64,000 nt of DNA from Hydractinia symbiolongicarpus. Taxonomy: Eukaryota; Cnidaria; Hydrozoa; Anthoathecata; Hydractiniidae. The stretch is taken from NCBI RefSeq assembly GCF_029227915.1, contig NC_079888.1, positions 23,664,001 to 23,728,000 of the forward strand, given 5' to 3'. The notes below the pieces were generated by a model. The model searched no databases, had not been told where the DNA came from, and was given only the letters and a program-made list of their open reading frames with translations. The translations under genes and the position numbers were made by a program. This document shows positions 37,346 to 50,159 of the stretch, piece after piece; the stretch's first letter is position 1, and the number at the start of each line of letters is the position of its first letter.

Positions 37346-40300
37346 TGTTTTTATTTTTGATGAGACGCTGAATAAAAGAAGTTTAATCGCCGGCAAACGA
37401 AAACCCGCGATTTCCCGTAAATCCCGGGCTTGGCACGTATAGTCGAATGTATACAAAGAAAGTACCCTGTGAGTAAACTCATTTCCAGAACGATTTTTTA
37501 AATTATTTTTTCACCACTAAAGCCCATGAGAATGGTAATTTTTAAAAATGTTTTCATTTTTGATGAGACGCTGAATAAAAGCAGTTTAATCGCCGGCAAA
37601 CGAAAACCCGCGATTTCCCGTAAATCCCGGCTTGGCCCGTATAGTCAAAAGTATACAAAGAAAGTACCCAGTGAGTAAACTCATTTCCCGAACGATTTTT
37701 TAAATTATTTTTTCACCACTAAAACGCATGAGACTTGTAGTTTTCAAAAATGATTTCATTTTTGATGAGACGCTGAATAAAAGCAGTTTAATCGCCGGCA
37801 AACGAAAACCCGCGATTTCCCGTAAATCCCGGGCTTTGCACGTATAGTCGAATGTATACAAAGAAAGTACCCTGTGAGTAAATTCATTTCCAGAACGATT
37901 TTTTAAATTGTTTTTTCACCACTAAAACGCATAAGACTTGTAGTTTTCAAAAATGTTTTCATTTTTGGTGAGACACTGAATAAAAGAAGTTTAATCGCAG
38001 GCAAACGAAAACCCGCGATTCCCGTAATTCCTGGCTTGGCCCGTATAGTCAAAAGTATACAAAGAAAGTACCCAGGGAGTAAACTCATTTCTCGAACGAT
38101 TTTTTAAATTATTTTTCCACCACTAAAACGCATGAGACTTGTAGTTTTCAAAAATGTTTTCATTTTTGAAGAGACGCTGAATAAAAGCAGTTTAATCGCC
38201 GGCAAACGAAAACCTACGATTTCCCTAAATCCCGGACTCGGCCCGTATAGTCAAAAGTATACAAAGAAAGTACCCAGGGAGTAAACTCATTTCCAGAACG
38301 ATTTTTTAAATTATTTTTTCACCACTAAAACGCATGAGACGTGTAGTTTTCAAAAATGATTTCATTTTTGATGAGACGCTGAATAAAAGCAGTTTAATCG
38401 CCGGCAAACGAAAACCCGCGATTTCCGTAATTCCCGGCTTGGCCCGTATAGTCAAAAGTATACAAAGAAAGTACCCAGGGAGTAAACTCATTTCCCGAAC
38501 GATTTTTTAAATTATTTTTTCACCACTAAAACGCATGAGACTTGTAGTTTTCAAAAATGTTTTTATTTTTGATGAGACGCTGAATAAAAGAAGTTTAATC
38601 GCCGGCAAACGAAAACCCGCGATTTCCCGTAAATCCCGGGCTTGGCACGTATAGTCGAATGTATACAAAGAAAGTACCCTGTGAGTAAACTCATTTCCAG
38701 AACGATTTTTTAAATTATTTTTTCACCACTAAAGCCCATGAGAATTGTAATTTTTAAAAATGTTTTCATTTTTGATGAGACGCTGAATAAAAGCAGTTTA
38801 ATCGCCGGCAAACGAAAACCCGCGATTTCCCGTAAATCCCGGCTTGGCCCGTATAGTCAAAAGTATACAAAGAAAGTACCCAGTGAGTAAACTCATTTCC
38901 CGAACGATTTTTTAAATTATTTTTTCACCACTAAAACGCATGAGACTTGTAGTTTTCAAAAATGATTTCATTTTTGATGAGACGCTGAATAAAAGCAGTT
39001 TAATCGCCGGCAAACGAAAACCCGCGATTTCCCGTAAATCCCGGGCTTTGCACGTATAGTCGAATGTATACAAAGAAAGTACCCTGTGAGTAAATTCATT
39101 TCCAGAACGATTTTTTAAATTGTTTTTTCACCACTAAAACGCATAAGACTTGTAGTTTTCAAAAATGTTTTCATTTTTGGTGAGACACTGAATAAAAGAA
39201 GTTTAATCGCAGGCAAACGAAAACCCGCGATTCCCGTAATTCCTGGCTTGGCCCGTATAGTCAAAAGTATACAAAGAAAGTACCCAGGGAGTAAACTCAT
39301 TTCTCGAACGATTTTTTAAATTATTTTTCCACCACTAAAACGCATGAGACTTGTAGTTTTCAAAAATGTTTTCATTTTTGAAGAGACGCTGAATAAAAGC
39401 AGTTTAATCGCCGGCAAACGAAAACCTACGATTTCCCTAAATCCCGGACTCGGCCCGTATAGTCAAAAGTATACAAAGAAAGTACCCAGGGAGTAAACTC
39501 ATTTCCAGAACGATTTTTTAAATTATTTTTTCACCACTAAAACGCATGAGACGTGTAGTTTTCAAAAATGATTTCATTTTTGATGAGACGCTGAATAAAA
39601 GCAGTTTAATCGCCGGCAAACGAAAACCCGCGATTTCCGTAATTCCCGGCTTGGCCCGTATAGTCAAAAGTATACAAAGAAAGTACCCAGGGAGTAAACT
39701 CATTTCCCGAACGATTTTTTAAATTATTTTTTCACCACTAAAACGCATGAGACTTGTAGTTTTCAAAAATGTTTTTATTTTTGATGGGACGCTGAATAAA
39801 AGAAGTTTAATCGCCGGCAAACGAAAACCCGCGATTTCCCGTAAATCCCGGGCTTGGCACGTATAGTCGAATGTATACAAAGAAAGTACCCTGTGAGTAA
39901 ACTCATTTCCAGAACGATTTTTTAAATTATTTTTTCACCACTAAAGCCCATGAGAATTGTAATTTTTAAAAATGTTTTCATTTTTGATGAGACGCTGAAT
40001 AAAAGCAGTTTAATCGCCGGCAAACGAAAACCCGCGATTTCCCGTAAATCCCGGCTTGGCCCGTATAGTCAAAAGTATACAAAGAAAGTACCCAGTGAGT
40101 AAACTCATTTCCCGAACGATTTTTTAAATTATTTTTTCACCACTAAAACGCATGAGACTTGTAGTTTTCAAAAATGATTTCATTTTTGATGAGACGCTGA
40201 ATAAAAGCAGTTTAATCGCCGGCAAACAAAAACCCGCGATTTCCCGTAAATCCCGGGCTTTGCACGTATAGTCGAATGTATACAAAGAAAGTACCCTGTG

Positions 40301-40860
40301 AGTAAATTCATTTCCAGAACGATTTTTTAAATTGTTTTTTCACCACTAAAACGCATAAGACTTGTAGTTTTCAAAAATGTTTTCATTTTTGGTGAGACAC
40401 TGAATAAAAGAAGTTTAATCGCCGGCAAACGAAAACCCGCGATTCCCGTAATTCCTGGCTTGGCCCGTATAGTCAAAAGTATACAAAGAAAGTACCCAGG
40501 GAGTAAACTCATTTCTCGAACGATTTTTTATATTATTTTTTCACCACTAAAACGCATGAGACTTGTAGTTTTCAAAAATGTTTTCATTTTTGATGAGACG
40601 CTGAATAAAAGCAGTTTAATCGCCGGCAAACGAAAACCTACGATTTTCCTAATTCCCGGACTTGGCCCGTATAGTCAAAAGTATACAAAGAAAGTACCCA
40701 GGGAGTAAACTCATTTCCAGAACGATTTTTTAAATTATTTTTTCACCACTAAAACGCATGAGACGTGTAGTTTTCAAAAATGATTTCATTTTTGATGAGA
40801 CGCTGAATAAAAGCAGTTTAATCGCCGGCAAACGAAAGACTACGATTTCCCTAAATCCCG
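37346..40860. repeat. 6-monomer higher-order repeat, 1,212 bp, about three copies
   Basis: GTTTTTATTTTTGATG recurs near 37,347, 38,559 and 39,771. GGTGAGACACTG recurs near 37,968, 39,180 and 40,392. CATTTTTGAAGAGACGC is in the first two copies only (near 38,162 and 39,374). The third copy drifts after about 40,520. The monomer set overlaps block D, so this looks like a condensed 6-monomer derivative of D-type sequence or the reverse. Confidence 0.85.
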
Positions 40861-42300
40861 GACTCGGCCCGTATAGTCAAAAGTATACAAAGAAAGTACC
40901 CAGGGAGTAAACTCATTTCCAGAACGATTTGTTAAATTATTTTTTCACCACTAAAACGCATAAGACTTGTAGTTTTTAAAAATGTTTTCATTTTTGCTGA
41001 GACGCTGAATTAAAGAAATTTAATCGCCGGCAAACGAAAACCCGCGATTTCCCGTAAATCCCGGGCTTGGCCCGTATAGTCAAAAGTATACAAAGAAAGT
41101 ACCCAGGGAGTAAACTCATTTCCCGAACGATTTTTTATATTATTTATTTACCACTAAACGCATGAGACCTGTAGTTTTCAAAAATATTTTCATATTTGAT
41201 GGGACGCTGAATAAAAGAAGTTTAATCGCCGGCAAACGAAAACCCGCGATTTCTCGTAAATCCCGGGCTTGGCACGTATAGTCGAATGTATACAAAGAAA
41301 GTACCCTGTGAGTAAATTCATTTCCAGAACGATTTTTTAAATTATTTTTTCACCACTAAAACGCATAAGACTTGTAGTTTTTAAAAATGTTTTCATTTTT
41401 GCTGAGACGCTGAATTAAAGAAATTTAATCGCCGGCAAACGAAAACCCGCGATTTCCCGTAAATCCCGGGCTTGGCCAGTATAGTCAAAAGTATACAAAG
41501 AAAGTACCCAGGGAGTAAACTCATTTCCCGAACGATTTTTTATATTATTTATTTACCACTAAACGCATGAGACCTGTAGTTTTCAAAAATATTTTCATAT
41601 TTGATGGGACGCTGAATAAAAGAAGTTTAATCGCCGGCAAACGAAAACCCGCGATTTCTCGTAAATCCCGGGCTTGGCACGTATAGTCGAATGTATACAA
41701 AGAAAGTACCCTGTGAGTAAATTCATTTCCAGAACGATTTTTTAAATTATTTTTTTACCACTAAAACGCATAAGACTTGTAGTTTTTAAAAATGTTTTCA
41801 TTTTTGGTGAGACACTGAATAAAAGACGTTTAATCGCCGGCAAACGAAAACCCGCGATTCCCGTAATTCCCGGCTTGGCCCGTATAGTCAAAAGTATACA
41901 AAGAAAGTACCCAGGGAGTAAACTCATTTCCAGAACGATTTTTTAAATTATTTATTCACCACTAAAACGCATACGACTTGTAGTTTTTAAAAATGTTTTC
42001 ATTTTTGATGAGACGCTGAATAAAAGAAGTTTAATTGCCGGCAAACGAAAACCCGCGATTTCCCGTAAATCACGGCTTGGCCCGTATAGTCAAAAGTATA
42101 CAAAGAAAGTACCCAGGGAGTAAACTCATTTCCCGAACGATTTTTTAAATTATTTTTTCACCACTAAAACGCGTGAGACTTGTAGTTTTCAAAAATGTTT
42201 TCATTTTTGATGAGACGCTGAATAAAAGAAGTTTAATCGCCGGCAAACGAAAACCCGTGATTTCCCGTAAATCCCGGGCTTGGCACGTATAGTCGAATGT
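40861..42300. repeat. D-related monomers with a 2-monomer repeat (405 bp)
   Basis: GCTGAGACGCTGAATTAAAG, private to this segment, occurs at 40,996 and 41,401. The paired monomer carries CATGAGACCTG and TTTTCATATTTGATGGG. The TCATATTTGATGGG type is not seen again until 62,968. The last monomers match the right end of D2. Confidence 0.7.
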
Positions 42301-43704
42301 ATACAAAGAAAGTACCCTGTGAGTAAACTCATTTCCCGAACGATTTTTTAAATTATTTTTTCACCACTAAAACGCATGAGACTTGTAGTTTTCAAAAATG
42401 TTTTCACTTTCGATGAGACCCTGAATAAAAGAAGTTTAATCGCCGGCAAACGAAAACCCGCGATTTCCCGTAAATCCCGAGCTTGGCTCGTATAGTCAAA
42501 AGTATACAAAGAAATTACCCAGGAAGTGAACTCATTTCCCGAACGATTTTTTAAATTTTTTTTTCACCACTAAAACGCATGAGACTTGTAGTTTTCAAAA
42601 ATGTTTTCATTTTTGATGAGACGCTTAATGAAAGAGGTTTAATCGCCGGAAAACGAAAACCCGCGATTTCCCGTAAATCCCGGGCTTGGCCCGTATAGTC
42701 AAATGTATACAAAGAAAGTACCCTGTGAGTAAACTCATTTCCAGAACGATTTTTTAAATTATTTTTTCACCACTAAAACGCATAAGACTTTTAGTTTTTA
42801 AAAATGTTTTCATTTTTGATGAGACGCTGAATAAAAGAAGTTTAATCGCCGGAAAACGAAAACCCGCGATTTCCCGTAAATCCCGGGCTTGGCCCGTATA
42901 GTCGAATGTATACAAAGAAAGTACCCTGTGAGTAAACTCATTTCCAGAACGATTTTTTAAATTATTTTTTCACCACTAAAACGCATGAGACTTGTAGTTT
43001 TTAAAAATGTTTTCATTTTTTATGAGACGCTGAATAAAAGAAGTTTAATCGCCGGCAAACGAAAACCCGCGATTTCCCGTAAATCCCGGGCTTGGCTCGT
43101 ATAGTCAAAAGTATACAAAGAAAGTACCCAGGGAGTAAACTCATTTCCCGAACGATTTTTTATATTATTTTTTTACCACTAAACGCATGAGACATCTAGT
43201 TTTCAAAAATGTTTTCATTTTTGATGAGACGCTTAATGAAAGAGGTTTAATCGCCGGCAAACGAAATCCCGCGTTTTCCCGTAAATCCGGGTCTTGGCCC
43301 GTATAGTCGAATGTATACAAAGAAAGTGCCCAGGGAGTAAACTCATTTCCCGAACGATTTTTTAATTTTTTTTTTCACCACTAAAACGCATGAGACTTGT
43401 AGTTTTCAAAAGTGTTTTCATTTTTGATGAGACGCTTAATGAAAGAGGTTTAATCGCCGGAAAACGAAAACCCGCGATTTCCCGTAAATCCCGGGCTTGG
43501 CCCGTATAGTCGAATGTATACAAAGAAAGTACCCTGTGAGTAAACTCATTTCCAGAACGATTTTTTAAATTATTTTTTCACCACTAAAACGCATAAGACT
43601 TTTAGTTTTTAAAAATGTTTTCATTTTTGATGAGACGCTGAATAAAAGAAGTTTAATCGCCGGCAAACGAAAACCCGCGAGTTCCCGTAAATCCCGGCTT
43701 GGCC
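42301..43704. repeat. E-related monomers, about seven units
   Basis: It starts with the CACTTTCGATGAGACCC monomer known from E1 and E2 (here near 42,406), followed by ATTACCCAGGAAGTGAAC, CTTAATGAAAGAGG and GACATCTAG monomers in the same order as in block E. No nonrepetitive sequence. Confidence 0.65.
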
Positions 43705-46700
43705 CGTATAGTCAAAAGTATACAAAGAAAGTACCCAGGGAGTAAACTCATTTCCCGAACGATTTTTTAAATTATTTTTTCACCACTAAAACGCGTGAGA
43801 CTTGTAGTTTTCAAAAATGTTTTCATTTTTGATGAGACGCTGAATAAAAGAAGTTTAATCGCCGGCAAACGAAAACCCGCGATTTCCCGTAAATCCCGGG
43901 CTTGGCACGTATAGTCGAATGTATACAAAGAAAGTACCCTGTGAGTAAACTCATTTCCAGAACGATTTTTTAAATTATTTTTTCACCACTAAAACGCATA
44001 AGACTTGTTGTTTTAAAAAATGTTTTCATTTTTGATGAGACGCTGAATAAAAGAGGTTTAATCGCCGGCAAACGAAAACCCGCGATTTCCCGTAAATCCC
44101 GGCTTGGCCCGTATAGTCCAAAGTATACGAAGAAAGTACCCAGGGAGTAAACTCATTTCCCGAACGATTTTTTAAATTATTTTTTCACCACTAAAACGCA
44201 TGAGACTTGTAGTTTTTAAAAATGTTTTCATTTTTGATGAGACGCTGAATAAAAGCAGTTTAATTGCCGGCAAACGAAAACCTGCGATTTCCCTAAATCC
44301 CGTCTCGGCCCGTATAGTCAAAAGTATACAAAGAAAGTACCCAGGGAGTAAACTCATTTCCCGAACGATTTTTTAAATTATTTTTTCACCACTAAAACGC
44401 ACGAGACTTGTAGTTTTCAAATTTGTTTCATTTTTGATGAGACGCTGAATAAGAGCAGTTTAATCGCCGGCAAACGAAAACCTGCGATTTTCCTATATCC
44501 CGGACTCGGCCCGTATACTCAAAAGTATACAAAGAAAGTACCCAGGGAGTAAACTCATTTCCCGAACGATTTTTTAAATTATTTTTTCACCACTAAAACG
44601 CATGAGACTTGTAGTTTTCAAAAATGTTTTCACTTTCGATGAGACCCTGAATAAAAGAAGTTTAATCGCCGGCAAACGAAAACCCGCGATTTCCCGTAAA
44701 TCCCGGGCTTGGCTCGTATAGTCAAAAGTATACAAAGAAATTACCCAGGGAGTGAACTCATTTCCCGAACGATTTTTTGAATTTTTTTTTCACCACTAAA
44801 ACGCATGAGACTTGTAGTTTTCAAAAATGTTTTCATTTTTGATGAGACGCTTAATGAAAGAGGTTTAATCGCCGGAAAACGAAAACCCGCGATTTCCCGT
44901 AAATCCCGGGCTTGGCCCGTATAGTCGAATGTATACAAAGAAAGTACCCTGTGAGTAAACTCATTTCCAGAACGATTTTTTAAATTATTTTTTCACCACT
45001 AAAACGCATAAGACTTGTAGTTTTTAAAAATGTTTTCATTTTTGATGAGACGCTGAATAAAAGAAGTTTAATCGCCGGAAAACGAAAACCCGCGATTTCC
45101 CGTAAATCCCGGGCTTGGCCCGTATAGTCGAATGTATACAAAGAAAGTACCCTGTGAGTAAACTCATTTCCAGAACGATTTTTTAAATTATTTTTTCACC
45201 ACTAAAACGCATGAGACTTGTAGTTTTTAAAAATGTTTTCATTTTTTATGAGACGCTGAATAAAAGAAGTTTAATCGCCGGCAAACGAAAACCCGCGATT
45301 TCCCGTAAATCCCGGGCTTGGCTCGTATAGTCAAAAGTATACAAAGAAAGTACCCAGGGAGTAAACTCATTTCCCGAACGATTTTTTATATTATTTTTTT
45401 ACCACTAAACGCATGAGACTTGTAGTTTTCAAAAATGTTTTCATTTTTGATGAGACGCTTAATGAAAGAGGTTTAATCGCCGGAAAACGAAAACCCGCGA
45501 TTTCCCGTAAATCCCGGGCTTGGCCCGTATAGTCGAATGTATACAAAGAAAGTACCCTGTGAGTAAACTCATTTCCAGAACGATTTTTTAAATTATTTTT
45601 TCACCACTAAAACGCATAAGACTTGTAGTTTTTAAAAATGTTTTCATTTTTGATGAGACGCTGAATAAAAGAAGTTTAATCGCCGGAAAACGAAAACCCG
45701 CGATTTCCCGTAAATCCCGGGCTTGGCCCGTATAGTCGAATGTATACAAAGAAAGTACCCTGTGAGTAAACTCATTTCCCAAACGATTTTTTAAATTTTA
45801 TTTTTCACCACTAAAACGCATAAGACTTTTAGTTTTTAAAAATGTTTTCATTTTTGATGAGACGCTGAATAAAAGAAGTTTAATCGCCGGCAAACGAAAA
45901 CCCGCGAGTTCCCGTAAATCCCGGCTTGGCCCGTATAGTCAAAAGTATACAAAGAAAGTACCCAGGGAGTAAACTCATTTCCCGAACGATTTTTTAAATT
46001 ATTTTTTCACCACTAAAACGCGTGAGACTTGTAGTTTTCAAAAATGTTTTCATTTTTGATGAGACGCTGAATAAAAGAAGTTTAATCGCCGGCAAACGAA
46101 AACCCGCGATTTCCCGTAAATCCCGGGCTTGGCACGTATAGTCGAATGTATACAAAAAAAGTACCCTGTGAGTAAACTCATTTCCAGAACGATTTTTTAA
46201 ATTATTTTTTCACCACTAAAACGCATAAGACTTGTTTTTTAAAAAATGTTTTCATTTTTGATGAGACGCTGAATAAAAGAGGTTTAATCGCCGGCAAACG
46301 AAAACCCGCGATTTCCCGTAAATCCCGGCTTGGCCCGTATAGTCCAAAGTATACGAAGAAAGTACCCAGGGAGTAAACTCATTTCCCGAACGATTTTTTA
46401 AATTATTTTTTCACCACTAAAACGCATGAGACTTGTAGTTTTTAAAAATGTTTTCATTTTTGATGAGACGCTGAATAAAAGCAGTTTAATTTCCGGCAAA
46501 CGAAAACCTGCGATTTCCCTAAATCCCGTCTCGGCCCGTATAGTCAAAAGTATACAAAGAAAGTACCCAGGGAGTAAACTCATTTCCCGAACGATTTTTT
46601 AAATTATTTTTTCACCACTAAAACGCATAAGACTTTTAGTTTTTAAAAATGTTTTCATTTTTGATGAGACGCTGAATAAAAGAAGTTTAATCGCCGGCAA

Positions 46701-46990
46701 ACGAAAACCCGCGAGTTCCCGTAAATCCCGGCTTGGCCCGTATAGTCAAAAGTATACAAAGAAAGTACCCAGAGAGTAAACTCATTTCCCGAACGATTTT
46801 TTAAATTATTTTTTCACCACTAAAACGCGTGAGACTTGTAGTTTTCAAAAATGTTTTCATTTTTGATGAGACGCTGAATAAAAGAAGTTTAATCGCCGGC
46901 AAACGAAAACCCGCGATTTCCCGTAAATCCCGGGCTTGGCACGTATAGTCGAATGTATACAAAAAAAGTACCCTGTGAGTAAACTCATTT
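43705..46990. repeat. 16-monomer block G1 (about 3,285 bp)
   Basis: It recurs 6,454 bp to the right at about 50,160-53,445. Matching markers include AACGCGTGAG (43,793 and 50,248), CAAATTTGTTTC (near 44,418 and 50,873), CACTTTCGATGAGACCC, GATTTTTTGAATTT and TTTAATTTCCGGC (46,488 and 52,942). The left edge is near CCCGCGAGTTCCC in G1, where the other copy has CCCGCGATTTCCT. Confidence 0.8.
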
Positions 46991-48909
46991 CCAGAACGAT
47001 TTTTTAAATTATTTTTTCACCACTAAAACGCATAAGACTTGTTTTTTAAAAAATGTTTTCATTTTTGATGAGACGCTGAATAAAAGAGGTTTAATCGCCG
47101 GCAAACGAAAACCCGCGATTTCCCGTAAATCCCGGGCTTGGCTCGTATAGTCAAAAGTATACAAAGAAAGTAGCCAGGGAGTAAACTCATTTCCCGAACG
47201 ATTTTTTATATTATTTTTTTACCACTAAACGCATGAGACTTGTAGTTTTCAAAAATGTTTTCATTTTTGATGAGACGCTTAATGAAAGAGGTTTAATCGC
47301 CGGAAAACGAAAACCCGCGATTTCCCGTAAATCCCGGGCTTGGCCCGTATAGTCGAATGTATACAAAGAAAGTACCCTGTGAGTAAACTCATTTCCAGAA
47401 CGATTTTTTAAATTATTTTTTCACCACTAAAACGCATAAGACTTGTAGTTTTTAAAAATGTTTTCATTTTTGATGAGACGCTGAATAAAAGAAGTTTAAT
47501 CGCCGGAAAACGAAAACCCGCGATTTCCCGTAAATCCCGGGCTTGGCCCGTATAGTCGAATGTATACAAAGAAAGTACCCTGTGAGTAAACTCATTTCCC
47601 AAACGATTTTTTAAATTTTATTTTTCACCACTAAAACGCATAAGACTTTTAGTTTTTAAAAATGTTTTCATTTTTGATGAGACGCTGAATAAAAGAAGTT
47701 TAATCGCCGGCAAACGAAAACCCGCGAGTTCCCGTAAATCCCGGCTTGGCCCGTATAGTCAAAAGTATACAAAGAAAGTACCCAGGGAGTAAACTCATTT
47801 CCCGAACGATTTTTTAAATTATTTTTTCACCACTAAAACGCGTGAGACTTGTAGTTTTCAAAAATGTTTTCATTTTTGATGAGACGCTGAATAAAAGAAG
47901 TTTAATCGCCGGCAAACGAAAACCCGCGATTTCCCGTAAATCCCGGGCTTGGCACGTATAGTCGAATGTATACAAAAAAAGTACCCTGTGAGTAAACTCA
48001 TTTCCAGAACGATTTTTTAAATTATTTTTTCACCACTAAAACGCATAAGACTTGTTTTTTAAAAAATGTTTTCATTTTTGATGAGACGCTGAATAAAAGA
48101 GGTTTAATCGCCGGCAAACGAAAACCCGCGATTTCCCGTAAATCCCGGCTTGGCCCGTATAGTCCAAAGTATACGAAGAAAGTACCCAGGGAGTAAACTC
48201 ATTTCCCGAACGATTTTTTAAATTATTTTTTCACCACTAAAACGCATGAGACTTGTAGTTTTTAAAAATGTTTTCATTTTTGATGAGACGCTGAATAAAA
48301 GCAGTTTAATTTCCGGCAAACGAAAACCTGCGATTTCCCTAAATCCCGTCTCGGCCCGTATAGTCAAAAGTATACAAAGAAAGTACCCAGGGAGTAAACT
48401 CATTTCCCGAACGATTTTTTAAATTATTTTTTCACCACTAAAACGCATAAGACTTTTAGTTTTTAAAAATGTTTTCATTTTTGATGAGACGCTGAATAAA
48501 AGAAGTTTAATCGCCGGCAAACGAAAACCCGCGAGTTCCCGTAAATCCCGGCTTGGCCCGTATAGTCAAAAGTATACAAAGAAAGTACCCAGAGAGTAAA
48601 CTCATTTCCCGAACGATTTTTTAAATTATTTTTTCACCACTAAAACGCGTGAGACTTGTAGTTTTCAAAAATGTTTTCATTTTTGATGAGACGCTGAATA
48701 AAAGAAGTTTAATCGCCGGCAAACGAAAACCCGCGATTTCCCGTAAATCCCGGGCTTGGCACGTATAGTCGAATGTATACAAAAAAAGTACCCTGTGAGT
48801 AAACTCATTTCCAGAACGATTTTTTAAATTATTTTTTCACCACTAAAACGCATAAGACTTGTTTTTTAAAAAATGTTTTCATTTTTGATGAGACGCTGAA
48901 TAAAAGAGG
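45270..48909. repeat. 9-monomer tandem duplication (1,820 bp, two copies)
   Basis: Copies are about 45,270-47,089 and 47,090-48,909. The private TTTTAAATTTTATTTTTC (near 45,787 and 47,607) and TTTAATTTCCGGC (46,488 and 48,308) keep a spacing of 1,820 bp. A shorter 4-monomer repeat of about 808 bp is nested inside: CTTGTTTTTTAAAAAATG near 46,229 and 47,038, and CTTTTAGTTTTTAAAAATG near 45,825 and 46,632. Confidence 0.8.
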
Positions 48910-50159
48910 TTTAATCGCCGGCAAACGAAAACCCGCGATTTCCCGTAAATCCCGGCTTGGCCCGTATAGTCCAAAGTATACGAAGAAAGTACCCAGGGAG
49001 TAAACTCATTTCCCGAACGATTTTTTAAATTATTTTTTCACCACTAAAACGCATGAGACTTGTAGTTTTTAAAAATGTTTTCATTTTTGATGAGACGCTG
49101 AATAAAAGCAGTTTAATTGCCGGCAAACGAAAACCTGCGATTTCCCTAAATCCCGTCTCGGCCCGTATAGTCAAAAGTATACAAAGAAAGTACCCAGGGA
49201 GTAAACTCATTTCCCGAACGATTTTTTAAATTATTTTTTCACCACTAAAACGCATGAGACTTGTAGTTTTTAAAAATGTTTTCATTTTTGATGAGACGCT
49301 GAATAAAAGCAGTTTAATCGCTGGCAAACGAAAAGCTGCGATTTCCCTAAATCCCGGACTCGGCCCGTATAGTCAAAAGTATACAAAGAAAGTACCTACG
49401 GAGTAAACTCATTTCAAGAACGATTTTTTAAATTATTTTTTCACTACTAAAACGCATAAGACTTGTAGTTTTTAAAAATGTTTTCCTTTTTGATGAGACG
49501 CTGAATAAAAGAAGTTTAATCGCCGGCAAACGAAAACCCGCGATTTCCCGTAAATCCCGGGCTTGGCCCGTATAGTCAAAAGTATACAAAGAAAGTACCC
49601 AGAGAGTAAACGTATTTCCCGAACGATTTTTTATATTATTTTTTTACCACTAAACATATGAGACATCTAGTTTTCAAAAATGTTTTCATTTTTGAGGAGA
49701 CGCTTAATGAAAGAGGTTTAATCGCCGGCAAACGAAATCCCGCGTTTTCCCGTTAATCCGGGGCTAGGCCCGTATAGTCGAATATATACAAAGAAAGTAC
49801 ACAGGGAGAAAACTCATTTCCCGACCGATTTTTTAAATTTTTTTTTCACCACTAAAACGCATGAGACTTGCAGTTTTCAAAAATGTTTTCATTTTTGATG
49901 AGACGCTGAATAAAAGAGGTTTAATCGCCGGCAAACAAAAACCCGCGATTTCCCGTAAATCCCGGCTTGGCCCGTATAGTCCAAAGTATACAAAGAAAGT
50001 ACCCAGGGAGACGATTTTTTAAATTTTTTTTTCACCACTAAAACGCATGAGACTTGTAGTTGTCAAAAATGTTTTCATTTTTGATGAGACGCTGAATAAA
50101 GGAAGTTTATTCGCCGGCAAACGAAAACCCGCGATTTCCTGTAAATCCCGGACTCGCCC
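48910..50159. repeat. Diverged monomers including the first 16-bp-deletion unit
   Basis: Private variants are frequent: CCTACGGAG with TTTCAAGAACG, TTTTTCACTACTAAAAC, TTTTCCTTTTTGATG (49,481), CATATGAGACATCTAG, TTTTTGAGGAGACGC, CCCGTTAATCC, and TAGTTGTCAAAAATG (near 50,056). Several of these become common further right, so this stretch looks like a source or early copy of the 53,446-64,000 region. Confidence 0.7.
50010..50011. other. 16-bp deletion in a monomer, first of four copies
   Basis: CCCAGGGAG runs straight into ACGATTTTTT; the 16 bases from TAAACTCATTT to CCCGA are missing. The same deletion follows 54,442, 55,841 and 59,262, always in a TATAGTCCAAAG monomer with a TTTAAATTTTTTTTTC tract. 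TATAGTCCAAAG monomers near 62,250 and 63,060 are otherwise alike but undeleted. Confidence 0.85.

Noticed and set aside
37903-38088. Recurrent 61-codon minus-strand frame starting MSLLPGYFLC, seen in more than twenty places, as a conserved small hydrophobic protein.
   Set aside because: It is the translation of one monomer. Its conservation is that of the DNA repeat: substitutions look as common in frame positions 1 and 2 as in 3. A dN/dS test over all copies would settle it; a ratio well below 1 would reopen the case.
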